Below, piece after piece: positions 63,791-64,000 of a DNA stretch of 64,000 nt. The position numbers were made by a program, and so were the translations under genes. Numbering within the stretch: the first letter of the stretch is position 1; the number at the start of each line of letters is the position of its first letter. Below the pieces are notes generated by a model. The model was not told where the DNA came from. It made no database searches and saw only the letters and a list, made by a program, of their open reading frames with translations. This stretch comes from Reticulitermes speratus (Eukaryota > Arthropoda > Insecta > Blattodea > Rhinotermitidae): the NCBI GenBank assembly GCA_021186555.1, contig JAJKFL010000039.1, positions 36,932,733 to 36,996,732 of the forward strand, written 5' to 3'.

Positions 63791-64000
63791 GTGCATGTCT
63801 GTTCCACCCCAAACAAGTTACATGCTCTGCCCATGTCTTCCTCCTTAAAGAATTTCATTGTTATCTGGCAGTTGATGTCCAACTTTGCAATAGCATTCCC
63901 AACCATAGAGGCACAAGGTCAGTGGCTCAGTCTGCCTAGCATCTTTAATCCAATGTACATTTAGCAGTTGACAGAAGTGATTCTTCCACCTGTTTAAACT

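Overview
The window is animal nuclear DNA, most likely from an insect with a large, repeat-rich genome. The genes have short exons, introns of hundreds to several thousand bases, GT-AG splice sites and AT-rich intergenic DNA. Decayed mariner, pogo/Tigger, hAT, LINE and tRNA-like SINE copies fill most of the rest. The three protein genes have clear animal orthologues. Lineage below arthropod level is inference; a cockroach- or orthopteroid-type genome would fit.

Layout. (1) Positions 1-38.3 kb, + strand: the C-terminal 21 coding exons of a multi-Tudor protein (about 1117 residues, five Tudor modules, the first cut by the window edge). The wide module spacing best fits RNF17/TDRD4, known as Qin in flies, a germline piRNA-pathway scaffold. 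(2) Positions 47.48-38.76 kb, - strand: a complete CSTF2 (CstF-64) gene in eight clear coding exons, tail to tail with the Tudor gene. (3) Positions 53.1 kb to beyond the end, + strand: the N-terminal two thirds of phtf, a multipass ER membrane protein. CSTF2 and phtf are divergent, and the CpG-containing segment just upstream of the CSTF2 start may serve both. The three genes have no obvious shared pathway.

The introns and the 47.5-53.1 kb spacer hold a 1300-bp mariner with decayed catalysis only 18 bp inside an intron, a 740-bp TA-flanked element with an intact 93-residue DNA-binding ORF, a 484-bp hAT MITE with a perfect 8-bp target duplication nested in a SINE, a 368-bp mariner MITE, two jockey-type reverse-transcriptase relics, many RTE-like 3' ends and at least three SINE families.

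The most unusual signal is a dispersed family of inverted-repeat elements. Their arms carry a recurring motif: CTGANGA, then T, a short hairpin, then GAAA-C-NNNN-G-TA. This closely matches the hammerhead ribozyme core with a two-base-pair helix III. It occurs more than a dozen times on both strands, often as head-to-head pairs inside palindromes. The longest palindrome has two 239-nt arms around a 33-nt loop. Hammerheads are known from Penelope-like retroelements and retrozymes, so these may be decayed inverted terminal repeats of such elements. That link, and any activity, is inference.
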